Part shown: positions 10,156-19,548 of the stretch, piece by piece
Numbering within the stretch: position 1 is the first letter of the stretch
How the letters are laid out: every line of letters starts with the position of its first letter
NCBI GenBank assembly: GCA_010027605.1
Contig: RGUW01000003.1
Span: 1-54,059, forward strand
From: Synechococcaceae bacterium WB9_2_112
GTDB lineage: Bacteria; Cyanobacteriota; Cyanobacteriia; PCC-6307; Cyanobiaceae
Length of the DNA: 54,059 bases
Reading direction: 5' to 3'
The notes under the pieces: generated by a model
Databases searched by the model: none
What the model saw: only the letters and a program-made list of their open reading frames with translations
What the model was told of the DNA's origin: nothing
Position numbers and translations under genes: made by a program

Positions 10156-12848
10156 CGGCAAGCCCCGGGCCCTCGCCCGCGCCACCTGAGCAGGCGGCCC
10201 TGCCTTCTGAGCTCAGGCGTATCGCCGAGCGGGATTTCGGCCATCAGGACTGGGCTCTCTGGGGCAGCTATCTGCCCGAACGGCAGTGGGGCACGGTTCG
10301 TGAGGACTACTCGGCCGATGGAGATGCCTGGCGCTCCTTCCCCCATGACCATGCCCGTTCCAGGGCTTACCGCTGGGGAGAGGATGGCCTGCTCGGCATC
10401 TGCGATGCGGAGTGCCGACTCTGTTTTTCTCTGGCGATGTGGAACGGCCAGGATCCGATCCTCAAGGAGCGTCCCTTCGGTCTGGGCAATCCTGAGGGTA
10501 ATCATGGCGAGGACATCAAGGACTATTACTTCCATCTCGCGAACACCCCCACCCACAGCTTCATGCGTGGGTTGTACAAGTACCCACAGGCAGAGTTTCC
10601 ATACCAGCACCTTGTCAATGCAAACGGCTCCCGTGGTCGCGACCAGCCCGAGTACGAACTGGTGGATACGGGAATCTTTGATCAGGGCCGTTATTTCGAT
10701 GTCTTCATCGAATACGCCAAGGCCTCACCCACAGACCTGCTGATCCGCATTCGTGCTGTTAACCGTGGTCCTGATCCTGCACCGCTGACGCTGCTGCCGA
10801 CCCTGTGGCTGCGCAACACCTGGAGCTGGGGCTATCCCGATGAGTCGAAGCTGCCCATGCAGCTTGATGGAGATCGCTTGGTCACCGCCGATCTGCCCCA
10901 TCTGGGTTGCTACAGCCTCAGTTGCGATGAGACCGGCAGTTGGTTGTTCACCGACAACGAGACCAACCATGAGCGCCTCTATGGCCAACCCAATCCCACG
11001 AACTATCAAAAAGATGGCTTTCACCGTTATCTGATTCACGGCGAACAGGGAGCCATCAATCCAGCCCGGAGCGGTACCAAGGCGGCTCGCCAGCTGCAGC
11101 GAACGATCGCCCCCGGAGAGGAGTGGGTCGTCAAGCTGCGACTCTGCAGCAGGGACCTGGAGTCGCTATCTGCGTTTGGAGATGACTTTGACGCCGTGTT
11201 TGCACAGCGTGAGGCGGAGTGGAGCGCATCACTGCACCACATGGTGCCCAACCTCTCGGACGACGACCGTCTGATTCACAGTTCGGCGATCGCAGGCCTG
11301 TTGTGGTGCAAGAAGTACTACGGCTGGAGTGTGCTGCGCTGGCTCGAAGGGGATCTGACCCAGCCCCAGCCTCCGGCCAATCGCTGGCACACCGAAACCG
11401 CTCGATGGAGCCGGCTGCATGCCCATGACATCATCTCCATGCCCGATGCATGGGAATACCCCTATTTCTGCCAGTGGGACCTGATGTTCCACTCGGTCGC
11501 CTTTGCGATCATTGACCCCCAGACCGCCAAAGAGCAGTGCATGCTGCTGCGGTCGCCCCATTACACGGCTCCCAACGCCCAGACCCCGGCCTACGAATGG
11601 GCGCTGTCGGATCCCAACCCCCCGATCGGTGCCTGGGCAGCCCTGCGGGTGTTTCAGATCGAGCGCAAGCACTATGGGCGTTCCGATCACGGTTTTCTGC
11701 GTTCCGTGCTGCGCAAATTGCTTCTCGAGTACGGATGGTGGGCCAACCGCAACGATCGCTCTGGTGACAACGTCTTTGAAGGAGGGTTTCTCGGTCTCGA
11801 CAACATCGCCATCTTCGATCGCCGTTTTCCGCTCGCCGATGGCAGTCGCATCGAGCAATGCGACGGCACCGCCTGGATGGCGTCACTGAGCCTCAACCTG
11901 CTCGCCATTGCGGTTGAACTGAGCAGTGAGCAGGCCGAGTATCGCGATCTGTGTGAGCGGTTTGTGCACGACTTCGTGCAGCTGGCTATCACCATCAACC
12001 ATCCGGGACAGCGCGGCTATCTCAACTGGGACGAGCAGGACGGCTTCTACTACGACGTGATCAAGCGGCCGGATGGCAGCACCGATTATCTCCGCACCCG
12101 TTCACTCACAGGCCTGATTCCCCTGCTGGCGGTGGCCAGCTTTGATGTCGAGACAGTGACACGACTTCCCGAACTTGATGTGCTCAAGAGCATGAGCTGG
12201 TTTGTGCATGAGCGCACCACACCCACCTGGTTGGCTGCCAATCTCGGCCAGTGGCGCAACGACCGCATTCTGTTCACCCTGGTGCCTGAAGATCGACTGC
12301 GCCGCATCTGTGAACGTCTGTTCGATGAGGACGAGTTTCTTTCGCCCTATGGGATCCGTGCTTTGTCAAAGGTTTATGAGCAGCAGCCCTACCAGTTCAC
12401 CGAGGGTGGTGATCATGAGGTGCTCGCCTACAGCCCTGGTGACAGCCCTGTGGCGATGTTCGGCGGCAATTCAAACTGGCGCGGACCGATCTGGATTCCA
12501 GCCAATTTCCTGCTGATTGAGTCGTTGCAGAAATTCGCCCACTATTACGGTGACAGTTTCAAGGTGGAATTTCCCGCCCGCTCGGGCAACTGCTTCAATC
12601 TCTGGGAAGTGTCGCTGCAGCTCGAGCATCGGCTGGCCAACCTGTTCCGGCGTGACGCATCTGGCCGCAGGCCCTTCAACGGTGATGTCGAGCTGTTCCA
12701 GAACGATCCCCACTGGCGTGATCTGATCCTGTTCAACGAGTATTTCCACGGTGACAATGGTCGGGGCATCGGCGCCTCCCATCAGACGGGCTGGACCGCC
12801 ATGGTGGCCAAGATGATCAATCAGCTCAGTTGCTATCCGACGGGATAG
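10152..12848 (+). CDS. GH63/MGH1-like glucosidase
   Basis: About 898 aa; FGGNSNWRGPIWIPANFLLIESLQKF, YYDVIKRPDG, WDEQDGFYYD; ATGA overlap with the upstream GMC gene supports a start at 10152. Confidence 0.82.
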   Translation: MTASPGPSPAPPEQAALPSELRRIAERDFGHQDWALWGSYLPERQWGTVREDYSADGDAWRSFPHDHARSRAYRWGEDGLLGICDAECRLCFSLAMWNGQDPILKERPFGLGNPEGNHGEDIKDYYFHLANTPTHSFMRGLYKYPQAEFPYQHLVNANGSRGRDQPEYELVDTGIFDQGRYFDVFIEYAKASPTDLLIRIRAVNRGPDPAPLTLLPTLWLRNTWSWGYPDESKLPMQLDGDRLVTADLPHLGCYSLSCDETGSWLFTDNETNHERLYGQPNPTNYQKDGFHRYLIHGEQGAINPARSGTKAARQLQRTIAPGEEWVVKLRLCSRDLESLSAFGDDFDAVFAQREAEWSASLHHMVPNLSDDDRLIHSSAIAGLLWCKKYYGWSVLRWLEGDLTQPQPPANRWHTETARWSRLHAHDIISMPDAWEYPYFCQWDLMFHSVAFAIIDPQTAKEQCMLLRSPHYTAPNAQTPAYEWALSDPNPPIGAWAALRVFQIERKHYGRSDHGFLRSVLRKLLLEYGWWANRNDRSGDNVFEGGFLGLDNIAIFDRRFPLADGSRIEQCDGTAWMASLSLNLLAIAVELSSEQAEYRDLCERFVHDFVQLAITINHPGQRGYLNWDEQDGFYYDVIKRPDGSTDYLRTRSLTGLIPLLAVASFDVETVTRLPELDVLKSMSWFVHERTTPTWLAANLGQWRNDRILFTLVPEDRLRRICERLFDEDEFLSPYGIRALSKVYEQQPYQFTEGGDHEVLAYSPGDSPVAMFGGNSNWRGPIWIPANFLLIESLQKFAHYYGDSFKVEFPARSGNCFNLWEVSLQLEHRLANLFRRDASGRRPFNGDVELFQNDPHWRDLILFNEYFHGDNGRGIGASHQTGWTAMVAKMINQLSCYPTG

Positions 12849-12878
12849 CTCAGCCCCCCCTATTGCTTCCCAAGCGTC

Positions 12879-14504
12879 ATGCAGGAACTCAGCGGCCCGT
12901 CCTGGACCTCCTCACCCCTGCCACGGGCCGAACAGCTGCAGGTCAGCGACGGTGAGCACTTTGATGTGGTGATCATCGGTAGTGGTGCCGGTGGCGGCAC
13001 CCTGGCGCGGGTGCTGGCGCCCACCGGTCTCAGGATTCTGGTGATCGAGCGTGGTGATTGGCTCCCTCAGGAGCCTGAGAACTGGGATGCCGATGCGGTG
13101 TTCCAGCAGGGCCGCTACCTCTCCAAGGACACCTGGACCGACAAGCATGGCAAGCCGTTCCAACCCGGAAGCCATTACTTCGTTGGGGGGGCAACCAAGA
13201 TGTATGGGGCCCATCACTTCAGGCTGCGGGCACGCGATTTCGAGGAGCTTGTCCATGTCGATGGCATCTCTCCGGCCTGGCCCTTGCGCTACAGCGACTT
13301 CGAGCCCTGGTATCAGAAGGCCGAGGAGCTTTACCACGTGCATGGTCTGCGGGGTGAGGATCCGACCGAGCCTCCGGCCAGCGGCCCCTACCCCCATGCG
13401 CCGATCTCCCACGAACCACGGATCGCCAAGCTCGCCGACGATCTGCGCTCTGCGGGTCTCCATCCCTTCCACGCCCCCAGCGGGGTCATGCTGGATGAGG
13501 CCAACATGCCGTTCAGTCGCTGCCGCCGCTGCAACAGCTGTGATGGATTCCCTTGTCTGGTGCATGCCAAGAGCGATGCCGAGGTGATCGGCATCAGGCC
13601 GGCCCTGGGCTCCCACAACGTCACGTTGCTGACCCGCGCCGAGGTGAGGCGTCTGGAGACCGATGCCTCGGGCCGCAGTGTCAAGGCCGTGCAGCTGCTG
13701 CACAACGGTGCGCCCATGCGGGTCAGCGGTGATCTGGTGGTGGTGAGCTGCGGCGCCGCCAACAGTGCCCGCCTGCTGCTGATGTCGGCCAACGACAAGC
13801 ACCCCCGCGGTCTGGCCAATGGCAGCGACCAGGTCGGCCGCAACTACATGTTCCACAACAGCAAGGCGGCCGTAGCCCTGTCGCACGAGCCCAACCCGAC
13901 CGTCTTCCAGAAGACGATCTCCGTCAATGACTGGTACTTCGGGGATGCCGACTTCGACTACCCGATGGGCAACATTCAGATGACCGGCAAAACCCGCGGG
14001 GCGATCATGAAGGGTTATGCCCCGCTGGAAACCTTCTTCATGCCCAACTGGTCGATGGACAAGATCGCCGAGCATGCCCTCGACTTCTGGGTTTCGACAG
14101 AGGATCTCCCCAGCCCCGACAACCGCGTCACGATCACCCCTGACGGTGCGATCAATCTGGCCTACACCCCCAACAACCAGGCAGCCGCGGATCAACTCTG
14201 GAGTCGACTGCAGAGCCTGCTCGATCGGCTCTATCTCAAGGATCACCTGGTGGAGCGACAGGTCTATGTCAAGAACACCATGGGCATCGCCGCTGTCGGC
14301 CATCAGGCCGGCACCTGCCGCTTCGGCACCGATCCAGCCACGTCGGTGCTCGATGTGAACTGCAAGGCTCACGAGCTCGACAATCTGTATGTCGTCGATA
14401 CGAGCTTCTTCCCCAGCATCGGTGCGGTGAATCCATCGCTCACGGCGATTGCCAACGCCATCCGCGTCGGCCATCACCTCAGGGAGCGTCTGGGCGCCCG
14501 CTGA
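12879..14504 (+). CDS. GMC-family FAD oxidoreductase with Cys cluster
   Basis: FDVVIIGSGAGGGTLARVLAPTGLRILVIERG; GGATKMYGAHHFRLR; CRRCNSCDGFPC; CRFGTDPATSVLD; NPSLTAIANAIRVG. Confidence 0.9.
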   Translation: MQELSGPSWTSSPLPRAEQLQVSDGEHFDVVIIGSGAGGGTLARVLAPTGLRILVIERGDWLPQEPENWDADAVFQQGRYLSKDTWTDKHGKPFQPGSHYFVGGATKMYGAHHFRLRARDFEELVHVDGISPAWPLRYSDFEPWYQKAEELYHVHGLRGEDPTEPPASGPYPHAPISHEPRIAKLADDLRSAGLHPFHAPSGVMLDEANMPFSRCRRCNSCDGFPCLVHAKSDAEVIGIRPALGSHNVTLLTRAEVRRLETDASGRSVKAVQLLHNGAPMRVSGDLVVVSCGAANSARLLLMSANDKHPRGLANGSDQVGRNYMFHNSKAAVALSHEPNPTVFQKTISVNDWYFGDADFDYPMGNIQMTGKTRGAIMKGYAPLETFFMPNWSMDKIAEHALDFWVSTEDLPSPDNRVTITPDGAINLAYTPNNQAAADQLWSRLQSLLDRLYLKDHLVERQVYVKNTMGIAAVGHQAGTCRFGTDPATSVLDVNCKAHELDNLYVVDTSFFPSIGAVNPSLTAIANAIRVGHHLRERLGAR

Positions 14505-14537
14505 GTCAACACGGCTGGAATCAGGAGCTGTCCAAGC

Positions 14538-16001
14538 TTGGAACCCCTGCAGGAACCGCTGGCGCTCGGGGCTGACTGGCATGAGCCGTTGCCCCTGATC
14601 GGCCTCGATGAGGCGCTTGAAAACACCTTGCTCCACGCCGGCATCAGCCGCGAGACCCTGCTGGGTCGACTGCTGGCTGATCTTGGCCAGCCGCGGCTGC
14701 AGCCGCTGTTGTGGGTGCTGCCGCGTCGCTGGCGCCTGGCCCCGGCGGATCTGCCGCCTCGGCTGCAGGGTCTCAGTGCGGTGTTGCAGCAGGGCCTGAT
14801 CAGCCCGGTGGTGCTGGCGGCCCTGGTCGATGATCTGGCCCATCTGTGGCCGCCGCAACAGGGCGCTCAACCCACGGCTGTGGACCGCCTGAAGCGTGAG
14901 GCAGTGGTCTGGCAGAACCGCACCCTGCCCCTGCCCACCACCCTCGAGAGCCTGTGGGCCACGTCGGCCGTGCAGCCTGCTGCCACCGCGCAGGCTGCCC
15001 CTGTTGATGACGCCTCAACCGCGCGCTGGAGACATCTGCGTCAGGGTCTGCGCTGGACCAACGTGGGACTGGCCTTCAGCCAGTCCCTGGCTGAACGCTG
15101 CAGCAATGCCCAGCTGGCTCAGGTCTTCAACCGATTGGCGGCCAACGGTCTTGCCCAGGAGCCTTTCTGCTTCGAGGGATGCCGTGATGGGGCCTCGCTG
15201 TTGACGTGGTTTGTGGGTCGGGGCTGGCGCGTGTGCGCCCGTTTGCGCTGCAGCGTGGCCAGCTTCGGCTTCGGTGCGGCCCTTGAGCTCGAAGGCCAGC
15301 CTGTCAGACAGATCCCGCTGGCCCTGCCGATGCGCACTGGCCTGCTCAACGACCGTGGTCAGGAGGTGCTCTCGCTGTTGCCCCATACCGCTCTCGAGCT
15401 CGAGCTCAGTGATGGCGGCAGGACCTTTCGCCTGCAGTGGTTTCAGGGCACCACCGGCCTTTGCGGCTGGGACGCTCTCAACGATCTGCACCGCCCCTGG
15501 CAGAACGATCGCCAGAACGGAACCGTTCGCTACCTGGGCGAGCCGTTCAGCCCTGACCAGTGGCCCTCGCTATTGCACATGACCGAGCTGATCGCCGTGG
15601 TGCACAACCTCGAAGCGACTGATCAACATCTGCGCCTGGGCGGTTACGGCAGTCTTGGCTTCTGCATCGACAGCACCGCCTTGCTGCAACAGGCCCTCTG
15701 CGGTAGCTGTGACCTGTTCCCTTTGGTGCTGCCGGGGCTGTGGCGCGAAAGGCTGGAACAGCGGTGTGTGTCGCTGATCCATTCAGCCTCCCTGCCAGCA
15801 GGCGCCGCAGCGCTCAGCCATGCCTATCGCCAGGCTCTCCAGGCATTGCCCCTGGATTTTTCACACCACGGCGCCTCGGTCTCCGACGCCTGGCGGCGCC
15901 TGCAGGCATCCCTGCCATTGCACAGTCCGTTTGCCTTGATTCAGCAGCTGCACCAGCTGCAGCGTCCGCCTACGTCGTTGACACCGGCTCGTGACTGCTG
16001 A
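14538..16001 (+). CDS. Hypothetical protein (487 aa)
   Basis: Long ORF with TTG start, 33 nt after GMC copy 2 on the same strand; family not recognised. Confidence 0.65.
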   Translation: MEPLQEPLALGADWHEPLPLIGLDEALENTLLHAGISRETLLGRLLADLGQPRLQPLLWVLPRRWRLAPADLPPRLQGLSAVLQQGLISPVVLAALVDDLAHLWPPQQGAQPTAVDRLKREAVVWQNRTLPLPTTLESLWATSAVQPAATAQAAPVDDASTARWRHLRQGLRWTNVGLAFSQSLAERCSNAQLAQVFNRLAANGLAQEPFCFEGCRDGASLLTWFVGRGWRVCARLRCSVASFGFGAALELEGQPVRQIPLALPMRTGLLNDRGQEVLSLLPHTALELELSDGGRTFRLQWFQGTTGLCGWDALNDLHRPWQNDRQNGTVRYLGEPFSPDQWPSLLHMTELIAVVHNLEATDQHLRLGGYGSLGFCIDSTALLQQALCGSCDLFPLVLPGLWRERLEQRCVSLIHSASLPAGAAALSHAYRQALQALPLDFSHHGASVSDAWRRLQASLPLHSPFALIQQLHQLQRPPTSLTPARDC

Positions 16002-17079
16002 GTTGACTCACGATCGCTTGGATCACCGCCTCGCGATAGCGGTCTGCAAAGGGCCCGTTGCTGCCGTTGTGGTTCAGGCCAGTGATGTTCAGCCGCTGCA
16101 CCTGACCCCGGGCCACGGCGCGGTTCCAGTTGGACAGCGGCAGCAACGGTGAGCGCCCTGGGTAGGCAATGCGGCCAAAGGCGGCGACCGGGTCTCGACT
16201 GCCCACCACCATGGTGATCGCCCCCACCTGTTCCAGCAGCTGGTTGCCGCTGAACACCCCACAGCAGGTGATGATGCGCACCGGGCAGCGGCACAGACGA
16301 CGCAGATAGTCGGCCATCCCCATGGCCATTTCGCCGCCGCCGCTGTAACCCAGCAGCACCAACTCCACTGGCCCTCTGGTGTCGTCTGAGGGGGGGCAGA
16401 AACCCTGCTCAGCGAGCTTCTTGGCCACTTTCAGGGCCAGTTCATAATTGAGGATCGGGCCATAGCGGCGATCCGACGAGATCCCCACTTTGATCACGTT
16501 GTTGGCCTGCACCAGAAAGGAGCAGACAACGCTCACCAGGGTATTGGGATGGTGTTCCTGCAGGCTGAACAGACGACGCCAGAACCACTGGCTGCCCGTG
16601 TCATCGGCCAGACGTGACGGTGTCAGGGTGTAGGTCTCCAGTCCCTTGATCAGCTTCACGTCCACGGGCAGACGTTGCTCGAGAGCCTCAAGAAAGGCGG
16701 CCACCCGAGGTGGATGGTCCCGCTCACTCTGATGAATGCCGTCGAGATAGATCAGAAAGCAGGGGCTGCTGGACTCATCGGGGTCGTCGCCAAACAATTC
16801 GGCCGGTGGGGTGAGCCCCCCCAGCCAGCCATTCCAGAAGGCGAACTGACTGATCACCGAATAGACCCCGCTGATCGGAATCAGCAGCAGCACCAGCACC
16901 AGCAACGTCTGCAGCATGGTGGTCAGGTTCCGCCCCGAAAGCGTGGCCAGCAGACCAGGATCGGCGCGTCTGAAGACCAGCAGGGTGATGAGCCCGGTCA
17001 GCAGAACCAGCCAGAGCAACAGTTGGTGCAGCCTGCGCAGCCAACCCAGATGACTCCTGACCGCCAGCAGCGGCGCCAT
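15970..17079 (-). CDS. Membrane-anchored alpha/beta-hydrolase-like protein
   Basis: Two N-terminal TMs (LLLWLVLLTGLITLLVF, LLVLVLLLIPISGVYSVI), then VELVLLGYSGGGEMAMGMADYL nucleophile-elbow-like GYSGG. Confidence 0.65.
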   Translation of the reverse strand: MAPLLAVRSHLGWLRRLHQLLLWLVLLTGLITLLVFRRADPGLLATLSGRNLTTMLQTLLVLVLLLIPISGVYSVISQFAFWNGWLGGLTPPAELFGDDPDESSSPCFLIYLDGIHQSERDHPPRVAAFLEALEQRLPVDVKLIKGLETYTLTPSRLADDTGSQWFWRRLFSLQEHHPNTLVSVVCSFLVQANNVIKVGISSDRRYGPILNYELALKVAKKLAEQGFCPPSDDTRGPVELVLLGYSGGGEMAMGMADYLRRLCRCPVRIITCCGVFSGNQLLEQVGAITMVVGSRDPVAAFGRIAYPGRSPLLPLSNWNRAVARGQVQRLNITGLNHNGSNGPFADRYREAVIQAIVSQLSSHEPVSTT

Positions 17080-17621
17080 CAGACGGGTGACTCCGGGAGC
17101 AGTTCACTGGCCAGTCGTCGATAGCTGGCCTGCCACCCCTGATGGAAGAGGACCATCACCAGCAGCAGGGCCACGACGAATCCTGGAGTCGCCATCACCA
17201 GGGCCTGCTCATAGGGGAGGTCGAGTCGCGCATGCAGGAGCGTGACCACATTGAGGTGGATCAGAAACCAGATCACGGTGGCGATCAGATCACTGATGTA
17301 AGGCGCTGCCACAAAGCAGTAGAAGAGCCCTGGGATCAGTGCGGCTCCCAGCTTGTCGAGCAGTTCGCTTGGATGGACCACGGCACCGGTCAGAGCCTTG
17401 ATCATCAGGATGTTGAACAGGATCCCCAGCAGCAGGGCCAGCGCGAGCACCAGGCCATCAAGCACCAGTTGAACAGCGATCTGGCGGGGAGTCAGTCGGT
17501 TGGCCACCAGGGAAAACAGATGGGAGAGCGACATCGACAGCCCCACCAGCACGGCCAGTCCCAGTCCCACATCGGCCTGCATCAGCCAGACAGCCAGCCT
17601 GCCAAGGACCTCGGGGATCAT
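17079..17621 (-). CDS. Multi-TM membrane protein (possibly Yip1-like)
   Basis: Start taken at MIPEVLGRL from the ATGA overlap with the upstream gene; about 5 hydrophobic segments. Confidence 0.55.
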   Translation of the reverse strand: MIPEVLGRLAVWLMQADVGLGLAVLVGLSMSLSHLFSLVANRLTPRQIAVQLVLDGLVLALALLLGILFNILMIKALTGAVVHPSELLDKLGAALIPGLFYCFVAAPYISDLIATVIWFLIHLNVVTLLHARLDLPYEQALVMATPGFVVALLLVMVLFHQGWQASYRRLASELLPESPV

Positions 17622-18319
17622 GAGGCCTGGCGGTTGAGGCGTGGCCGGTTGACGATCCAGAGAACAAGGATCGACAGCACGGCGCAGTAGAAGCACCAGA
17701 CCGAGTTGAAGGTCTTGCTGTAGGTGAACCAGGTCAGGAAGATCGAGACAAAGATCAGTATTCCGAACAGCTTGACGGCTTTGTCCTTGAGAGCGACAAG
17801 GGGCAGCACGATGAAGCCCCAGTAGACCAGCTCACCGACGGGTTCGGTGTTGACGAAGTTGTGCCAGACGCTGTGCAGGTTGCTGATGTCATAGAGCAGG
17901 CGGCCTGTGCTGTGCACCGCAGGCTGCACCGCTGGAGGGTTGAACAGCACGGGCAGATAGAACCCGATCCCCAGCACTGTTGCGACGATGGCCACCCACT
18001 TGAATCGGTTGAGCACAGTCGTGCTCTCACTCCCCCGGGCGATCGACCAGGCACTCCAGGGAATCCAGATCATCCAGAAGCAATAGGCGAAGAACAGAAA
18101 TCCCAGTGAGGCCAGGCTGGTGAGGGGTTCGACCTTGCCGTTGTCGATCCCGGTCCAGACCAGACCTTCGGTGAACTGCTGCACCCCGAAGAAGAACGGG
18201 GTCAGCGCCAGGGGCACGTAGTTCTTCTGGTCAGTGGTTTTGGCGATATGGGTCGCATAGAGCCCCAGAGGCATCAGAACAGCCGAAGCGGTGAAGCTGG
18301 CTGAAGCGGAAAAACACAT
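17618..18319 (-). CDS. DUF6629-like multi-TM membrane protein
   Basis: Starts MCFSASASFTASAVLMPLGLYA; GVQQFTEGLVW; about 7 TM segments. Confidence 0.7.
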   Translation of the reverse strand: MCFSASASFTASAVLMPLGLYATHIAKTTDQKNYVPLALTPFFFGVQQFTEGLVWTGIDNGKVEPLTSLASLGFLFFAYCFWMIWIPWSAWSIARGSESTTVLNRFKWVAIVATVLGIGFYLPVLFNPPAVQPAVHSTGRLLYDISNLHSVWHNFVNTEPVGELVYWGFIVLPLVALKDKAVKLFGILIFVSIFLTWFTYSKTFNSVWCFYCAVLSILVLWIVNRPRLNRQAS

Positions 18320-18423
18320 GTCAGGTTGCAGCCGTGCACTGCTTCCATGCTGCGTCGTGGAAATTGCGATGCCAAGCGCTGTTCATGCTTTGTTTGGCAT
18401 GACGTTGCACAACGACAACCCGT

Positions 18424-19035
18424 TCAATCGTCGGCGGCCAGAAGTGTTGTCGCCAGGGTCTCCACCGCTTTGGGGTGATGCACCAGCTGCGGGTGGCTCC
18501 AGACCGGTAACGCCTGGTATGGGCCCACCGGCAGCACTCCGCGCCAGGCGGGCACCACCATGAGATCGAACGGGCAGTAGTAGCTCCAGCACTCGAGGTT
18601 GCCGAGCAGTTCGGGGTGTTCTCTCCAGTCACGATCCAGCTGCCGGAGGAACGGGCTTCCCAGTTTCATGTCGGCAATGCTCGGCAACCAGCGATGCGGC
18701 ACAAACTGGGCCGTGAGGGTCCCGCACTGTGGACTGCCCACACACACGAACCGCCGGGTGCGCCGGTGACCTTCGAGCTGCTGAATCCAGCAGCGGCTGA
18801 TCAGACCACCCATCGAAAAGCCGAGAATGTCGACCGTGCTGTCGGCACCAAAGGCGGCATTGATCTCGTGGTTGAGCCAGCGGGCCATGGTCTGGATCGG
18901 CACACCCCCCAGCCCGTGTGGCAGATGGGGCACCAGAACCTGGGGTATGGCCCCTTGGAGGCGGGCCATCAGTCGGTCGAACAGCCGTGGGGTATCCCAC
19001 AGACCGTGGACCAGCACCAGAGGCGGGCGCTGCAT
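18424..19035 (-). CDS. Alpha/beta hydrolase (lipase-like)
   Basis: MQRPPLVLVHGLWDTPRLFDRL; DILGFSMGGLISRCW (GFSMG elbow). The longer ORF extension overlaps the upstream gene, so it is not used. Confidence 0.8.
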   Translation of the reverse strand: MQRPPLVLVHGLWDTPRLFDRLMARLQGAIPQVLVPHLPHGLGGVPIQTMARWLNHEINAAFGADSTVDILGFSMGGLISRCWIQQLEGHRRTRRFVCVGSPQCGTLTAQFVPHRWLPSIADMKLGSPFLRQLDRDWREHPELLGNLECWSYYCPFDLMVVPAWRGVLPVGPYQALPVWSHPQLVHHPKAVETLATTLLAADD

Positions 19036-19547
19036 CAGCCCAGCATGGTCTGCAGCAGATCGCTGATCAGCAGGTTGTCCAGTGACCACAGACCACCGCC
19101 ACAGGTCGCCAACACCCCGCACATCACCACATACATGGCAGCCTTCTCCCAGCTGGGGGGCTCGCCGACTCCCATCGGACCGGCGTAATCGCCCTCTGGG
19201 ATCTGATAGGGATCCGGGGCAATGAAGGGAAATCCCATGCGGATCTCCAGCAGCATCGCGTAGGCCATCGAGCCCGCGATCGCGAGGGCTGCCAGAGGCG
19301 TCAACAGACCAGGAATCAGGGCGATCCCGGCACCCCACATCGAGAAGGCTGAGAGAAAGCAGAGCCAGGCCGGTGTCTTGAGGGCCTCCGACCAGGTCCT
19401 GAGGTTGCGCAGCTTGGGCCAGCCATGACGAATGAAGCAGATCCCCACAAACACCCGCAGCACCAGCAGGGCCGCCTGGGCGAGTGTTGATGGCGCACTT
19501 GGCACGATGAGTTCGACGATCGTGATGGGCATCGCGACGGGGGCCAC
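19035..19547 (-). CDS. DoxX-family membrane protein
   Basis: LLVLRVFVGICFIRHGWPKLRNLRTWSEALK; four TM segments. Confidence 0.75.
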   Translation of the reverse strand: MAPVAMPITIVELIVPSAPSTLAQAALLVLRVFVGICFIRHGWPKLRNLRTWSEALKTPAWLCFLSAFSMWGAGIALIPGLLTPLAALAIAGSMAYAMLLEIRMGFPFIAPDPYQIPEGDYAGPMGVGEPPSWEKAAMYVVMCGVLATCGGGLWSLDNLLISDLLQTMLG

Positions 19548-19548
19548 C

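Noticed and set aside
12912-14870. 652-aa ORF antisense to GMC copy 2
   Set aside because: Long, but rich in H/Q/R/G with no recognisable domain; opposite strand is a clear GMC oxidoreductase.
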